DNA of 64,000 bases from JADJYF01 sp965278995 (GCA_965278995.1 OZ257136.1:868001-932000), one strand, 5' to 3'. Positions 31,909 through 42,012 are shown, counted from the first letter of the stretch. Notes: generated by a model not told the origin, from the sequence alone. Numbers and translations: made by a program.

Positions 31909-33738
31909 ATGTGCGGCATAGTTGGTGGTGTAGCGCAGCGCGACGTGGCTCCGATTCTGATCGAGGGGCTGAAACGACTCGAATATCGCGGCTACGATTC
32001 CGCCGGTATCGCTGTCGTACACCCTGGGGCCGTCCGCCGGATACGTGTCGCCGGCAAAGTGCGGGCGCTTGAAGACGCTCTGCATGGCGATCCGCATCCG
32101 GGCGGGCTCGGTATCGCGCACACTCGCTGGGCGACGCATGGCGAACCCTCTATCCGCAATGCACATCCGCACGTGTGCCGCGAGAAAGTCGCACTCGTGC
32201 ACAACGGGATTATCGAGAATCACGAACGGCTACGGGCCGATCAGATTGCCGCTGGCCACCAGTTCAATTCCGATACCGACACCGAAGTGGTCGTCAACCG
32301 CATCTACGATTACCTCGAAGAGGGTGACGATTTGCGGGTGGCAGTTCAGCGCACGACGCGCGATCTGGAAGGCGCATTCGCGCTGGCCGTGCTGGCAACG
32401 GAACACGCCGATCGCATGGTCGTCGCACGCCGGGGCAGCCCACTGGTCATCGGGCTCGGCATCGGCGAGAACTTCGTCGCTTCCGATGTTTTTGCCCTGC
32501 TGCCGGTCACCCAGCGTTTCATCTTCCTTGCCGAAGGCGATGTCGCCGAGATCACGCGTGACGCCATCCGCATTTTTGACGAACACGGGCTGGCGGTCAC
32601 TCGCCCCGAATCGATTTCGGAATTGTCAGCTGATGCCGCCGAGAAATCGGGCTATCGGCATTTCATGCTGAAGGAGATCTATACCCAGGCACGGGCCGTC
32701 GGCGAAACGCTGGAAGGGCGCATCGAAAACGGGGCAGTGCTCGACAGCGCTTTCGGACTTGGTGCAGCGTCGATCTTCGAGCACGTGAAATCGGTGACTA
32801 TCGTCGCTTGCGGTACCAGCTACCATGCGGGGCTGGTCGCCCGATACTGGTTCGAAGCGCTGGCGGGCGTACCGTGTTCGGTCGAAGTCGCGAGCGAGTT
32901 CCGCTACAGGCGCCGGGTTGTCACGCCTGGCGCGTTATTCGTCACGATCTCACAATCTGGCGAAACGGCTGACACGCTGGCCGCATTGCGCGAGGCACGC
33001 AGCAGCGGATATGCGCACACGCTTGCCATCTGCAATGTGCCCGAGAGTTCGCTGACGCGGGAGTCGGAACTCGTCCTGATGACTCGTGCCGGCCCCGAGA
33101 TCGGCGTGGCCTCGACCAAAGCATTCACAACCCAGCTCGTTGCGTTGATGCTGCTGGTCGTGGCATTGGGGCGCCGTCATCGGCTCGACCCTGCTGCGGA
33201 ACGTGAATTGACGCGCCAACTCGAGACGCTGCCGGGCCGGATCAACGGCGTGCTGGAGTTGAACGAGCGCATCGCCGAGCTGGCCAAAGCGTTCGTGCAT
33301 AAACATCACACACTATTCCTCGGCCGCGGCTCGATGTATCCGATAGCCATGGAAGGGGCTCTCAAGCTGAAGGAGATTTCCTACATCCACGCTGAAGCGT
33401 ATCCGGCCGGCGAGCTCAAGCACGGCCCGCTCGCGCTGGTCGATGAGGACATGCCCGTCATTGCTGTCGCACCGAACAACGATCTGCTCGAAAAGCTGAA
33501 ATCCAATCTTCAGGAAGTCCGCGCACGCGGCGGCGAGCTGTATGTATTTGCCGATTCGCGCGTTTCCGTGCCGAAGCAAAGCGGTTTTCACGTCTTCGAT
33601 ATCCCGCCGGTGGAAGACGCCATTGCTCCTATCGTTTATACGATACCGCTACAACTCCTCGCATACCACGTCGCTGTACTGCGTGGCGCGGATGTCGATC
33701 AGCCGCGCAACCTCGCGAAATCGGTCACTGTGGAATAA
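31909..33738 (+). CDS. glmS: Glucosamine-6-phosphate synthase (glutamine-hydrolysing)
   Basis: GlmS makes glucosamine-6-phosphate from fructose-6-phosphate and glutamine, the first step of UDP-GlcNAc for peptidoglycan and LPS. The 609-residue protein starts M-C-G-I-V-G-G, so Cys2 becomes the N-terminal nucleophile. The class II amidotransferase domain (R-Y-D/G-Y-D-S-A-G, H-T-R-W-A-T-H-G) is followed by two SIS domains (A-C-G-T-S-Y-H, S-Q-S-G-E-T-A-D-T) and the family C-terminus P-R-N-L-A-K-S-V-T-V-E. No glmS ribozyme-like leader is visible; the 31671-31908 gap holds nothing recognisable. Confidence 0.97.
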   Translation: MCGIVGGVAQRDVAPILIEGLKRLEYRGYDSAGIAVVHPGAVRRIRVAGKVRALEDALHGDPHPGGLGIAHTRWATHGEPSIRNAHPHVCREKVALVHNGIIENHERLRADQIAAGHQFNSDTDTEVVVNRIYDYLEEGDDLRVAVQRTTRDLEGAFALAVLATEHADRMVVARRGSPLVIGLGIGENFVASDVFALLPVTQRFIFLAEGDVAEITRDAIRIFDEHGLAVTRPESISELSADAAEKSGYRHFMLKEIYTQARAVGETLEGRIENGAVLDSAFGLGAASIFEHVKSVTIVACGTSYHAGLVARYWFEALAGVPCSVEVASEFRYRRRVVTPGALFVTISQSGETADTLAALREARSSGYAHTLAICNVPESSLTRESELVLMTRAGPEIGVASTKAFTTQLVALMLLVVALGRRHRLDPAAERELTRQLETLPGRINGVLELNERIAELAKAFVHKHHTLFLGRGSMYPIAMEGALKLKEISYIHAEAYPAGELKHGPLALVDEDMPVIAVAPNNDLLEKLKSNLQEVRARGGELYVFADSRVSVPKQSGFHVFDIPPVEDAIAPIVYTIPLQLLAYHVAVLRGADVDQPRNLAKSVTVE

Positions 33739-33819
33739 ATGCCAGCTCGACTGAACAGCTTCGTAGTCGTGACCCTGCTGAGCCTGGCCCCCATGCCATT
33801 GGCGGCAGACAATGAGTGA
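33739..33819 (+). CDS. Possible 26-residue signal-peptide-like ORF
   Basis: An ATG directly after the glmS stop opens a 26-codon frame whose product (M-P-A-R-L-N, hydrophobic V-V-V-T-L-L-S-L, then L-A-A-D) looks exactly like a signal peptide that ends at once. It overlaps the next gene by 8 bases. It may be a remnant of a lost secreted-protein gene, a translational coupler for the response regulator, or chance. Confidence 0.25.
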   Translation: MPARLNSFVVVTLLSLAPMPLAADNE

Positions 33820-35182
33820 CGCTACTGCGCCTGTAGCCGCCGGTCTCGGTACCGTGCTGGTCGTTGATGATGACCGCGATATGCTCAATCTGTTGTCGAA
33901 GTGGCTCTCCGGCGCCGGATTCAAAGCGTTGACGGCAAGTTCCGGTGGCGACGCTCTGCGCGAAATATCCGCTTCACGGCCAGACGTCGTGGTGACCGAT
34001 TTATTTATGGAAGAAATGGACGGTCTGACCTTGGTCACGCACGTCCATCAGCGCAATCCGTTGACCCCGGTAATCATGTTGAGCGGCCAGGCCCGGATCC
34101 CCGACGCAGTCAAAGCCACCCATCTCGGCACTGCGGCGTTTCTGACCAAGCCGATTGCGAAAGAAGCGTTCCTGGAAGAGATCAACCGGCATATCCGACC
34201 GCGGCCGCGCGATGCTGCCGGCGCTTTCGGCCGCAATATCATTCATCGCAGTAACGTGATGGCGGAGCTGCTTGAGCAGGGAGAACTCGTTGCTCAAGGC
34301 GATATCACGGTGTTCATCAGCGGAGAAACCGGCACTGGCAAGGAAGTCCTCGCCCGCGCCATTCACGCGGCAAGTCCGCGTCGCGAACACACCTTTATCG
34401 GCGTGAACTGCGGCGCTATACCGGAGCAGTTGCTCGAATCCGAGCTGTTCGGCCATGAGAAAGGTTCGTTCACCGGCGCCAACAATCGCCATGAAGGTCT
34501 GTTCCTGGCAGCCGACGGCGGCACGCTTTTTCTTGACGAAATTGGCGACATGCCGCTCGATCTGCAGGTCAAGCTGTTGCGAGTACTGCAGGATTTCGAA
34601 GTACGTCCGGTCGGTTCGACGCGCAGCGTACCTGTTAATGTGCGCATTATCTCGGCGACACACAACAATCTGGAAGAACTGGTCGCGCGAGGCGAATTCC
34701 GCGAGGATCTCTACTACCGCTTGAACGTAGTTCCGCTCATGATGCCGCGGTTGGCTGAACGCGCCGATGACATCCCGCTGCTGCTCGAACACTTTCTATT
34801 GCAGCAGGCGACAAAATCGGGCAAGAAAAAGAAACATTTCGCACCCGAAGCCATGGCTTACTTGAGCGGGGCATCGTGGCCCGGCAATATCCGGCAGCTC
34901 GCCAACGCGGTCGAGCTGTGTACAACGCTCAACATTGGCGACATCATTCCGCTCTCGATGGCGCAGCGCGCACTCCGCGAGGAGCCCGTGCAGATTAAGA
35001 CGCTGAAAGACGCCAAGGCTGATTTCGAGCGCAATTATCTGGTCAGCATACTGCGCGTCACCGAAGGCAATGTCGCGAGTGCTGCCCGTATTGCAGGACG
35101 CAACCGGACTGAGTTCTATAAGCTTCTCAATCAATACGGGCTGGATGCGGCGACTTTCCGGGCAGCCTCAGGCGAGGATTGA
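33812..35182 (+). CDS. Sigma-54-dependent response regulator
   Basis: The 456-residue protein has an N-terminal receiver (V-V-D-D-D-R-D, phospho-acceptor in V-V-T-D-L, K in L-T-K-P-I). A central AAA+ domain carries Walker A G-E-T-G-T-G-K-E and the sigma-54 contact loop in the variant G-S-F-T-G-A. A Fis-type helix-turn-helix lies at the end (A-S-A-A-R-I-A-G-R-N-R-T-E-F-Y). It should activate sigma-54 promoters when phosphorylated. The following HPt and hybrid kinase genes form an evident phosphorelay with it. The target genes are unknown. Confidence 0.93.
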   Translation: MSDATAPVAAGLGTVLVVDDDRDMLNLLSKWLSGAGFKALTASSGGDALREISASRPDVVVTDLFMEEMDGLTLVTHVHQRNPLTPVIMLSGQARIPDAVKATHLGTAAFLTKPIAKEAFLEEINRHIRPRPRDAAGAFGRNIIHRSNVMAELLEQGELVAQGDITVFISGETGTGKEVLARAIHAASPRREHTFIGVNCGAIPEQLLESELFGHEKGSFTGANNRHEGLFLAADGGTLFLDEIGDMPLDLQVKLLRVLQDFEVRPVGSTRSVPVNVRIISATHNNLEELVARGEFREDLYYRLNVVPLMMPRLAERADDIPLLLEHFLLQQATKSGKKKKHFAPEAMAYLSGASWPGNIRQLANAVELCTTLNIGDIIPLSMAQRALREEPVQIKTLKDAKADFERNYLVSILRVTEGNVASAARIAGRNRTEFYKLLNQYGLDAATFRAASGED

Positions 35183-35209
35183 GCGCGGACCGGCGAGGGA
35201 GGGAGAGCG

Positions 35210-35515
35210 GTGAGCGAGCGGATCCCAGTCAGAATCGACCCCGATATCGAGGACCTCGTACCAGGGTTCCTCGCTAACCGCTGCAAAGACGTACTGCGGC
35301 TCGAAGCGCTGGTTGCCGCTGGCGCTTACGCCGATATCCGTCTGCTCGGTCACAGCATGAAAGGTGCCGGCGGCGGTTATGGATTCGATCGGATCAGCGA
35401 ACTGGGCGCCGCGATCGAGGGTGCCGCTTTGCGACAGGACGGCGCGGAAGTGCTGGTGCAAAGTGCTGCGCTTGCTGACTATCTTGCACGGGTCGAGATA
35501 GTGTCGGGTGATTAA
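35210..35515 (+). CDS. Histidine phosphotransfer (HPt) protein
   Basis: The 101-residue all-helical protein carries the HPt signature L-G-H-S-M-K-G-A-G-G-G-Y-G-F near residues 46-59, with the phosphorylatable His48. GTG start with GGAGGGAG upstream. Located between a response regulator and a hybrid kinase, it most likely shuttles phosphate from the kinase receiver to the regulator. It starts 27 bases after the regulator and ends 6 bases before the kinase. Confidence 0.88.
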   Translation: MSERIPVRIDPDIEDLVPGFLANRCKDVLRLEALVAAGAYADIRLLGHSMKGAGGGYGFDRISELGAAIEGAALRQDGAEVLVQSAALADYLARVEIVSGD

Positions 35516-35521
35516 GAGACA

Positions 35522-38059
35522 ATGAGTCATCCTGCCGCCGTCGCGACATCGGGCCAGGCGGCGCGCGCTCCGTCGTCGTCATTGTTTTTCTATTTTGTTG
35601 CCGCTGCGCTTGGTGTGTCTTTCACCGGCGCGCTGATCGTCCTGGCCTGGAACAATGCGCTCGAAAACGAGACGCGCAATTTCTCGTTCGACGCAATCTC
35701 GGTGCACAACGCAGTCGACGCCAATATTCGTACGGCGGATGCGGTGATCGACAACCTGGCCAGTTTCATTGCTGCCGACAGCCGCGCGGCAGGTGAGCAT
35801 TTCGAGGACTATACGGCAGGCGCCTTGACGCGCTATCCATTCATCCGCGGCATGGCCCACGTCCGGGTGCGGAACGATGGCGAAGTCGAGTTGCTGCATC
35901 GTTCTGGCACCTTCGAGCTGAAGGACGTCGCCGCGGTATTGGCGGCCCACGGCAATATGGATGCATTGCGACAGGCGATTGCAGTAGGGCGTCCGGCTGT
36001 CCCTTTTGTGCCGCGCGTGCAGGACGGCGCTGATGCAGCGACCCCGGTGTTGTTCCTGCTTCAGGCGACTCGCTCGCACAGTCCGGCAAAAACCCTCGAA
36101 CTTGCGGCGCTGGCCATCGATCTGCCCGAACTCGTCCAGGCTCTCGCGTTCGAGCCGGCGATCCGCATCGCGCTGTATACCGAGTCCGAAGGCGTCGCCG
36201 GTCGACGGCTCGTCTATCGCAAACCGTTGGCTGCGGATGCCGAGGGCATCGTCGTCAAGCGATTGCGCGAAGAATATAGCGTGCGGCTGGAGCGTTTCTC
36301 AGTCCGACTGCTGGTTGGCAGGAACCTGCCGTGGTCGGAGTTCGATAACGGGCTGGTGCTCGTTGCTCTTGTCCTGGGAGTCGGCGTCACGCTGCTGATG
36401 ATCGCACTTGCGCGTGCCAAGGATCTGCAGGCCCGTGAGCTCGAAGCACGCAATCGTGTAATTGAGGAACAGGTCAGTCAGCAGACCCACGAATTAGCCG
36501 AAGCGCGTGATCAGGCGCTCGAAGCATCACGGGTCAAGTCCGATTTCCTGGCCAGCATGAGTCACGAGATCCGAACACCGCTCAACGCCATCATCGGCAT
36601 GGCCGAACTGCTGTCGGAAACCCGGCTGAGCGGCGATCAGGCGAACTATGTCGGCGTCTTCCGCAATGCCGGCGAAGCGCTGCTCAGTCTTGTCAACGAT
36701 ATTCTCGATCTGTCGAAGATCGAGGCGAGCCGCTTATCGCTCGAAACCATCGATTTCAATCTGCCTGAAATCGTCGAGCAGGCGGTCGAAATCTACGCGT
36801 TGAAAGCGGACGCGAAAGGTCTTGAACTGATCACCCGCATCGCGAGCGAAGTGCCGGACGTCGTCTGTGGTGATCCGGGTCGCCTGCGCCAGGTAGTTCT
36901 GAACCTGATCGGCAATGCAATCAAGTTCACTGAAAGCGGACACATCGAAACACGTGTGCGCGTGCTCGATCGGCCGGATGGCCTCCTGCGGTTGTGTTTC
37001 GAAGTGGCCGACACGGGTATCGGCATTCCGGAAGGCAAGCTCGAAACCATCTTCGGCAGCTTCACGCAGGTCGATAGTTCGATTACCCGAAAGTTTGGCG
37101 GCACCGGTCTCGGTCTGACGATTTCCAAACGCCTGGTCGAGCTGATGTCGGGACGCATATGGGCAACGAGCAGTGCCGGTACGGGCAGTACGTTCACGTT
37201 CGAAGTCGTGCTCGGCTGTGGCGCTAGCCCGGCGACCTCACCACAGAAAGCGTCGCGCGAATTGCCGCGAGTACTCTGCCTGACCGCACGCCCGCCGCTG
37301 GCAGCGATGCTGGTCGAATTGATGACGGCCTGTGGCACTGAAGCTGTGGCGCTGGCAACTGGTACAGCAGCGCTGAACGCGTTGCGGCAGGCGAGGGACT
37401 CAGGACAGCCCTACGGAGCATTGCTGGTCGACAGCGCCGGAGAGGACGCTTTCGCGTTTATTCAGGCGCTTCGTTCGGCAGACGATATAACGCCGGCAAT
37501 CTGCCTGTTCGGGCCGTCGTCGGTCGCGGCTGGCGTCTTGCGCCTACAGGCGCTGACTGCGACGAGCTATGTCGTCAAACCGGTCAAACGCGCTCAACTG
37601 CTTGCGGCACTGCGTGCTCTGGTCGAGCCGAAAAGCACCGTCGGTGTCGTCGATAACAGCAAGTTCACGGTCGGGGTCAGTGCCAATCTTCTGCTCGTCG
37701 AAGACAACGAAGATAATCGTCTGCTGGTCGAGGCCTATCTTAGGCACGAACCGTATCGCGTCATAACTGCAGGCGATGGCGAGCAGGCTGTCGCCTGTTT
37801 TCAAGCCGAGCGGTTCGATCTGGTCTTGATGGATATGCAGATGCCGGTCATGGACGGCTATGCGGCAACGCGTGCGATCCGCGCCTGGGAACGCCTGCAA
37901 CAGCGCGCGCCGACGCCTATCGTTGCCTTGACAGCGAACGCGATCAAGGAAGACCTCGAAGCAAGTCTCGCCGCCGGCTGCGACGAATACCTGACCAAGC
38001 CACTCAAAAAGCAGGTCCTGCTGGAGGCACTGGCACGCCGGCTCAGCGGCGCGGCTTAA
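35522..38059 (+). CDS. CHASE-domain hybrid sensor histidine kinase
   Basis: The 845-residue inner-membrane kinase has one N-terminal helix (about 20-43), a periplasmic CHASE-type sensor (about 50-265; V-D-A-N-I-R-T-A-D-A-V-I, P-F-I-R-G-M) and a second helix (about 280-300). HisKA contains phospho-accepting His348 (S-M-S-H-E-I-R-T-P-L-N), followed by HATPase (D-T-G-I-G-I-P, G-T-G-L-G-L) and two receivers. REC2 is complete (V-E-D-N-E-D, D771, L-T-K-P). REC1 keeps D637 and V-V-K-P but lacks the acidic pair at its start, so it is probably degenerate. It is the last gene of the phosphorelay cluster. Confidence 0.92.
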   Translation: MSHPAAVATSGQAARAPSSSLFFYFVAAALGVSFTGALIVLAWNNALENETRNFSFDAISVHNAVDANIRTADAVIDNLASFIAADSRAAGEHFEDYTAGALTRYPFIRGMAHVRVRNDGEVELLHRSGTFELKDVAAVLAAHGNMDALRQAIAVGRPAVPFVPRVQDGADAATPVLFLLQATRSHSPAKTLELAALAIDLPELVQALAFEPAIRIALYTESEGVAGRRLVYRKPLAADAEGIVVKRLREEYSVRLERFSVRLLVGRNLPWSEFDNGLVLVALVLGVGVTLLMIALARAKDLQARELEARNRVIEEQVSQQTHELAEARDQALEASRVKSDFLASMSHEIRTPLNAIIGMAELLSETRLSGDQANYVGVFRNAGEALLSLVNDILDLSKIEASRLSLETIDFNLPEIVEQAVEIYALKADAKGLELITRIASEVPDVVCGDPGRLRQVVLNLIGNAIKFTESGHIETRVRVLDRPDGLLRLCFEVADTGIGIPEGKLETIFGSFTQVDSSITRKFGGTGLGLTISKRLVELMSGRIWATSSAGTGSTFTFEVVLGCGASPATSPQKASRELPRVLCLTARPPLAAMLVELMTACGTEAVALATGTAALNALRQARDSGQPYGALLVDSAGEDAFAFIQALRSADDITPAICLFGPSSVAAGVLRLQALTATSYVVKPVKRAQLLAALRALVEPKSTVGVVDNSKFTVGVSANLLLVEDNEDNRLLVEAYLRHEPYRVITAGDGEQAVACFQAERFDLVLMDMQMPVMDGYAATRAIRAWERLQQRAPTPIVALTANAIKEDLEASLAAGCDEYLTKPLKKQVLLEALARRLSGAA

Positions 38060-38417
38060 CAGCCTGTGTCACAGCTATAGGTTCGGACGCGGCCCGCACG
38101 GAGTGTTGCCCGGTGGCGACACCGGCTGACGCGAAGTGACGGCCGGCGGCACATCCAATCGGACAGCGACACCGTACACGGCTCCGGATGCGGACTCTGA
38201 TTGCATCTTAAGATTATGAAAATAATGAATAAAGAGCATGAATGGCCGTTATGCTATCGAGTTGCCTAGCGTCGATGGAACAGTGCGGCGCACTTCTTGC
38301 AGTGCCACTTGCGGAGACCATCAAAAAGATCGGGAGGCAGACGGCGACGGCCGTCGGACAGATGCCTCACCTGGAATCGATTGGCGACTGGCACCAAGAA
38401 CTAACGGACTGCAGATC
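38060..38417. other. Gap without recognisable gene
   Basis: 358 bases between the hybrid kinase and the glycosyltransferase. The part around 38205-38240 is AT-rich and may contain the glycosyltransferase promoter, but no -24/-12 or -35/-10 pair is convincing. The open frames at 38238 and 38242 have implausible composition and no good ribosome site. Confidence 0.5.
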
Positions 38418-39812
38418 ATGCTGAGAATTTTTCGTCACTACATACCTAAAACACTGGTTCTGCTCGGCATGGCCGAGCTGCTGATCCTGTTCGTCTCGAT
38501 CTACCTCGGGGCGAGCTTCACGCTGAGTCGCGGCGTCGGCGCCGCGAGCAGCGCCGACAGCGGGCTTCCTCTGTGGACTCAGGCGCTGGTATTTACGGCA
38601 GCTATCGTGCTCGGCATGACGGCCATGGGACTGTATCAGCGCGACCAGAGCGGGCAACCGGGTGCTGTCATTCTGCGACTTGCGCTCAGTTTCGCCTGCG
38701 GTTTCGTCGTCATGGGTACGGTCTACCTGGCGTTGCCTGAACTCATGGTTGGCGGTGTCATCTTTGCGACCGCGTTGATCTGCTCGTTTGTCGGCATTGC
38801 CAGCTGTCGTCTGCTGTGCATGGCGGGTGACAACGTGCCGCCCGGCCGCCGGGTGCTGGTGCTCGGTACCGGCGATCGCGCGCGGCAGATCGAAAATCTA
38901 CGCCGCGCGCCTGATCAGCTCGACGTCGAACTCGTCGGCTACATCAATCTCGGTGGCGACGAACCGCAGGTTGGTCCAGAACGGCTGGTTGAGCTCGGTT
39001 CGCGAAGCCTGCGTCAGATAGCAGAGGAATTGCACATCGAAGAGATCATCGTTGCCTCGGATGACCGCCGCAAGGGCTTGCCGATAGACGACATCCTCGA
39101 ATGCAAGATGTACGGGTTGCACATCATGGAAGCAGCCGATTTCTACGAGCGTCAGCTGGGTAAAATCCGTCTGGATACGCTGCATCCGAGCAATGTGATT
39201 TTTGCCGACGGTTTCAGCCAGGCCGTCATCAAGCGCAGCGAGAAGCGCGTGATGGACATCATGGTCAGTGCGCTGATGATCGTGGCGACTCTGCCAATCA
39301 TGGTCGCCACTGCGATTGCTATCTACGCCGAGAGCGGTGGCCCAGTGTTCTATCGTCAGGACCGTGTCGGGCGACGCGGCAAGGTATTCACGCTGTTCAA
39401 GTTCCGCAGCATGCGCCAGGACGCTGAAAGCAATGGGGCGGTATGGGCATTGCAGAACGACAGTCGTATCACGAAAGTCGGTAACTTCATTCGACGCACC
39501 CGCATCGACGAACTGCCGCAACTGCTGAACGTCTTGCGTGGTGACATGAGTTTTGTCGGTCCCCGTCCGGAACGGCCGCAGTTCGTTGCGGAGTTGTCTA
39601 AAGCGATTCCCTACTACGATTTGCGGCACTACGTGAAGCCGGGGATCACCGGCTGGGCGCAGGTGCTCTATCCTTACGGCGCTTCGATCAACGACGCCCG
39701 CGAGAAGCTTCAATACGACCTCTATTACCTGAAGAACTACAGCATCTTCCTCGACCTCAACATACTGCTGCAGACGATGCAGGTTATACTCTGGGGCAAA
39801 GGCGCACGCTGA
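38418..39812 (+). CDS. XrtA/PEP-CTERM-type polyprenyl-phosphate sugar transferase
   Basis: The 464-residue membrane enzyme starts at the ATG M-L-R-I-F-R-H-Y, the usual N-terminus of the family; an in-frame ATG at 38238 adds 60 non-conserved residues. Four to five N-terminal membrane helices are followed by a nucleotide-binding-like domain (V-L-G-T-G-D-R-A). The C-terminal bacterial sugar transferase domain (about 265-464) has F-K-F-R-S-M, D-E-L-P-Q-L-L-N-V-L, S-F-V-G-P-R-P-E and P-G-I-T-G-W-A-Q. It should transfer the first sugar phosphate to undecaprenyl phosphate for exopolysaccharide assembly. prsK follows 97 bases later, as in known XrtA loci. Confidence 0.92.
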   Translation: MLRIFRHYIPKTLVLLGMAELLILFVSIYLGASFTLSRGVGAASSADSGLPLWTQALVFTAAIVLGMTAMGLYQRDQSGQPGAVILRLALSFACGFVVMGTVYLALPELMVGGVIFATALICSFVGIASCRLLCMAGDNVPPGRRVLVLGTGDRARQIENLRRAPDQLDVELVGYINLGGDEPQVGPERLVELGSRSLRQIAEELHIEEIIVASDDRRKGLPIDDILECKMYGLHIMEAADFYERQLGKIRLDTLHPSNVIFADGFSQAVIKRSEKRVMDIMVSALMIVATLPIMVATAIAIYAESGGPVFYRQDRVGRRGKVFTLFKFRSMRQDAESNGAVWALQNDSRITKVGNFIRRTRIDELPQLLNVLRGDMSFVGPRPERPQFVAELSKAIPYYDLRHYVKPGITGWAQVLYPYGASINDAREKLQYDLYYLKNYSIFLDLNILLQTMQVILWGKGAR

Positions 39813-39909
39813 TCGGGCTGGCTCCGCGTTATCGCGCAGGACGCCTCATGGCGTCGCTTGCGGCCATTGCCGGCAGGCAGGTGGTCATCGAAGCTCTGGC
39901 GAAGATGTC

Positions 39910-42012
39910 ATGACCATGATCGGGGTGGTAGCGGGATACGTCGGGGCGGCGGCTTTCGGCATACTTGTCGCTCTGCTTGCCGTGGCGCCCGGCGGACGAC
40001 CCGTCGGTCGGCTGCTGATGGCCGCGGCTGCGGTGACGGCGACCTGGTTCGCATTGCATGCGGTTTATTTCCAGTTCGGTGACGATTTTCCGCTCAGTCT
40101 GGTCTGGCTGCAGCAGTTCGAATTTGCCCGTGACGCGCTGTGGCTCGCGTTCCTTGGCAAACTCCTTTTCAGTATCGACAAGCCGGCCTACCGACGCCGT
40201 ATTTTCATCGCGCTGACTGCGCTAGGTATCGCTCTGGTGGCAGCGTCTGCCGCTGCCTGGTTCCCGCAAGCCATGGTGCGGCTGCTGGACATGGACAGCA
40301 ACGACGTCCGCAAACTCTATCTCGTAACGGCGCTGCTCAGCGCACTTGGCGGGATGGTCCTGGTCGAACAGGTATTCCGAAACACGGCGCGCGATTCGCG
40401 TTGGGCGCTGAAGCATCTGTGTTTCGGTATCGGGCTTATTTTTGCATTCGATTTCTATCTGTACGCCGATGCCGTGCTGTTCAATCGCCTCGACCTCGCC
40501 ATCTGGACGGTGCGCGGCGCAGTGAATGCGCTGGCGGTGCCGATGATTGCGATTTCGGCGGCGCGCAATCGGGAGTGGGATCTCAATATCTTCGTCTCCC
40601 GCCGGGTCGTTTTTCATGGCGTCGCGCTGCTCGCCGCGGGCATCTATCTGATGGTCATGGCGGCAGCCGGCTACTATATCCAGGCGCGCGGCGGGGAGTG
40701 GGGGCGCGCGCTGACCAGCGCCTTCTTCAGTGCGGCCATACTGCTTCTGTTGACGCTGTTTTTCTCGTTTCAATTGCGTTCCCGCCTGCGCCTGTTTCTG
40801 GCTAAGCACTTCTACCGCAACAAGTACGAATACGGCGAAGAATGGCTGAAATTCACCCATGCGCTCGGTCAAGCGGCACTCGAACCCGAGTCGCTCAATC
40901 GCAACCTGCTTGCCGCAGTGTGCGATATCGTCGACAGCGTTGGCGGGATAATCTGGCGCAAGCTGCCGTCGGGCGGCTATGTCGTGGCCGCCAACGTCAG
41001 CATGTATGACGATTGCCGTACTGAAATCAAGGCGACCGATGCCCTGATCGTCGAACTCGAGCACATGCCGACGGTGTGGGATTTGACCGACGATGACATG
41101 CTCGAAAGCGACCGTGGCGTGGTGTTGCCGCAGTGGCTGCTCGACCTCCCACGCATCGCGCTGCTGGTGCCAATAGTGCATCACGACGAACTGCTCGCCA
41201 TACTGGCGCTGGCCCGTCCACGCACCACGCATCGGCTCGATTGGGAGGACCTGAATCTGCTCGGCATCGTGGCGCGCCAGGCGGCGAGCTATCTCGCGCT
41301 GGTGCGGGCGACGGACGCATTGTCCGAGGCGCGTCAGTTCGAGACGTTCAATCGACTCTCTGCTTTTCTGGTACATGATCTGAAAAACGTCGTCGCGCAA
41401 TTATCCCTGATCACCAGCAACGCCCGCCGTCACCGCGACAATCCAGCCTTCGTCGACGATGCGTTTACGACGGTCGGCGATGCGGTGGCCAAGATGAACC
41501 GTATGCTGGCGAGTCTGCGGCAGATGCAGTCCGACGTGGAAGTCGCCGATACGGTCGATCTCGAAGCGGTGCTCGATGCCGCGGTCAGCCACAAGAGCAC
41601 AGCCGAGCCGCGACCGGTGTTGCGGCCGAGCGGGGTCCCGGTCATGGTCCATGCCGATCACGACCGGCTGATGTCAGTCATTGAGCATCTGTTGCAGAAT
41701 GCGATCGAGGCCACGCCGGCCGATGGCCGGGTCGAAGTGGGCATTAAACAAGTCGGCGATGAAGTATTCGCGACGATCGCCGATAGCGGATGCGGCATGG
41801 ATCGCGAATTCATCAACAATCGGCTGTACAAGCCTTTTGATACGACCAAGGGCAAGGCCGGCATGGGTATCGGTGCCTACGAGAGCCGTCACGTCATATC
41901 ATCGATGCGCGGCAAACTCCTGGTCGACAGCGTACCGGGCGCCGGCACGACCTTTACGATCGTATTGCCGGTGGCGCGCAACGCCGACGGTCTGGTAGCA
42001 GCGGAGGCATGA
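39910..42012 (+). CDS. prsK: PEP-CTERM system histidine kinase PrsK
   Basis: The 700-residue kinase has about eight N-terminal membrane helices (residues 1-300), a GAF-like region (about 320-460) and a kinase core. H-D-L-K-N-V-V-A-Q-L near residue 492 contains the phospho-accepting His of the PrsK type; the N box (L-L-Q-N-A-I-E-A-T) and G2 (G-M-G-I-G-A-Y-E) follow. It is paired with the regulator that starts at the overlapping ATGATG (42009-42012). In PEP-CTERM bacteria PrsK/PrsR control exosortase-associated polysaccharide genes together with sigma-54. Confidence 0.92.
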   Translation: MTMIGVVAGYVGAAAFGILVALLAVAPGGRPVGRLLMAAAAVTATWFALHAVYFQFGDDFPLSLVWLQQFEFARDALWLAFLGKLLFSIDKPAYRRRIFIALTALGIALVAASAAAWFPQAMVRLLDMDSNDVRKLYLVTALLSALGGMVLVEQVFRNTARDSRWALKHLCFGIGLIFAFDFYLYADAVLFNRLDLAIWTVRGAVNALAVPMIAISAARNREWDLNIFVSRRVVFHGVALLAAGIYLMVMAAAGYYIQARGGEWGRALTSAFFSAAILLLLTLFFSFQLRSRLRLFLAKHFYRNKYEYGEEWLKFTHALGQAALEPESLNRNLLAAVCDIVDSVGGIIWRKLPSGGYVVAANVSMYDDCRTEIKATDALIVELEHMPTVWDLTDDDMLESDRGVVLPQWLLDLPRIALLVPIVHHDELLAILALARPRTTHRLDWEDLNLLGIVARQAASYLALVRATDALSEARQFETFNRLSAFLVHDLKNVVAQLSLITSNARRHRDNPAFVDDAFTTVGDAVAKMNRMLASLRQMQSDVEVADTVDLEAVLDAAVSHKSTAEPRPVLRPSGVPVMVHADHDRLMSVIEHLLQNAIEATPADGRVEVGIKQVGDEVFATIADSGCGMDREFINNRLYKPFDTTKGKAGMGIGAYESRHVISSMRGKLLVDSVPGAGTTFTIVLPVARNADGLVAAEA

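Noticed and set aside
38238..38417. Longer glycosyltransferase start at 38238
   Set aside because: The 60 extra residues are Arg/Asp/Cys-rich and unlike the membrane-helix N-terminus of the family.
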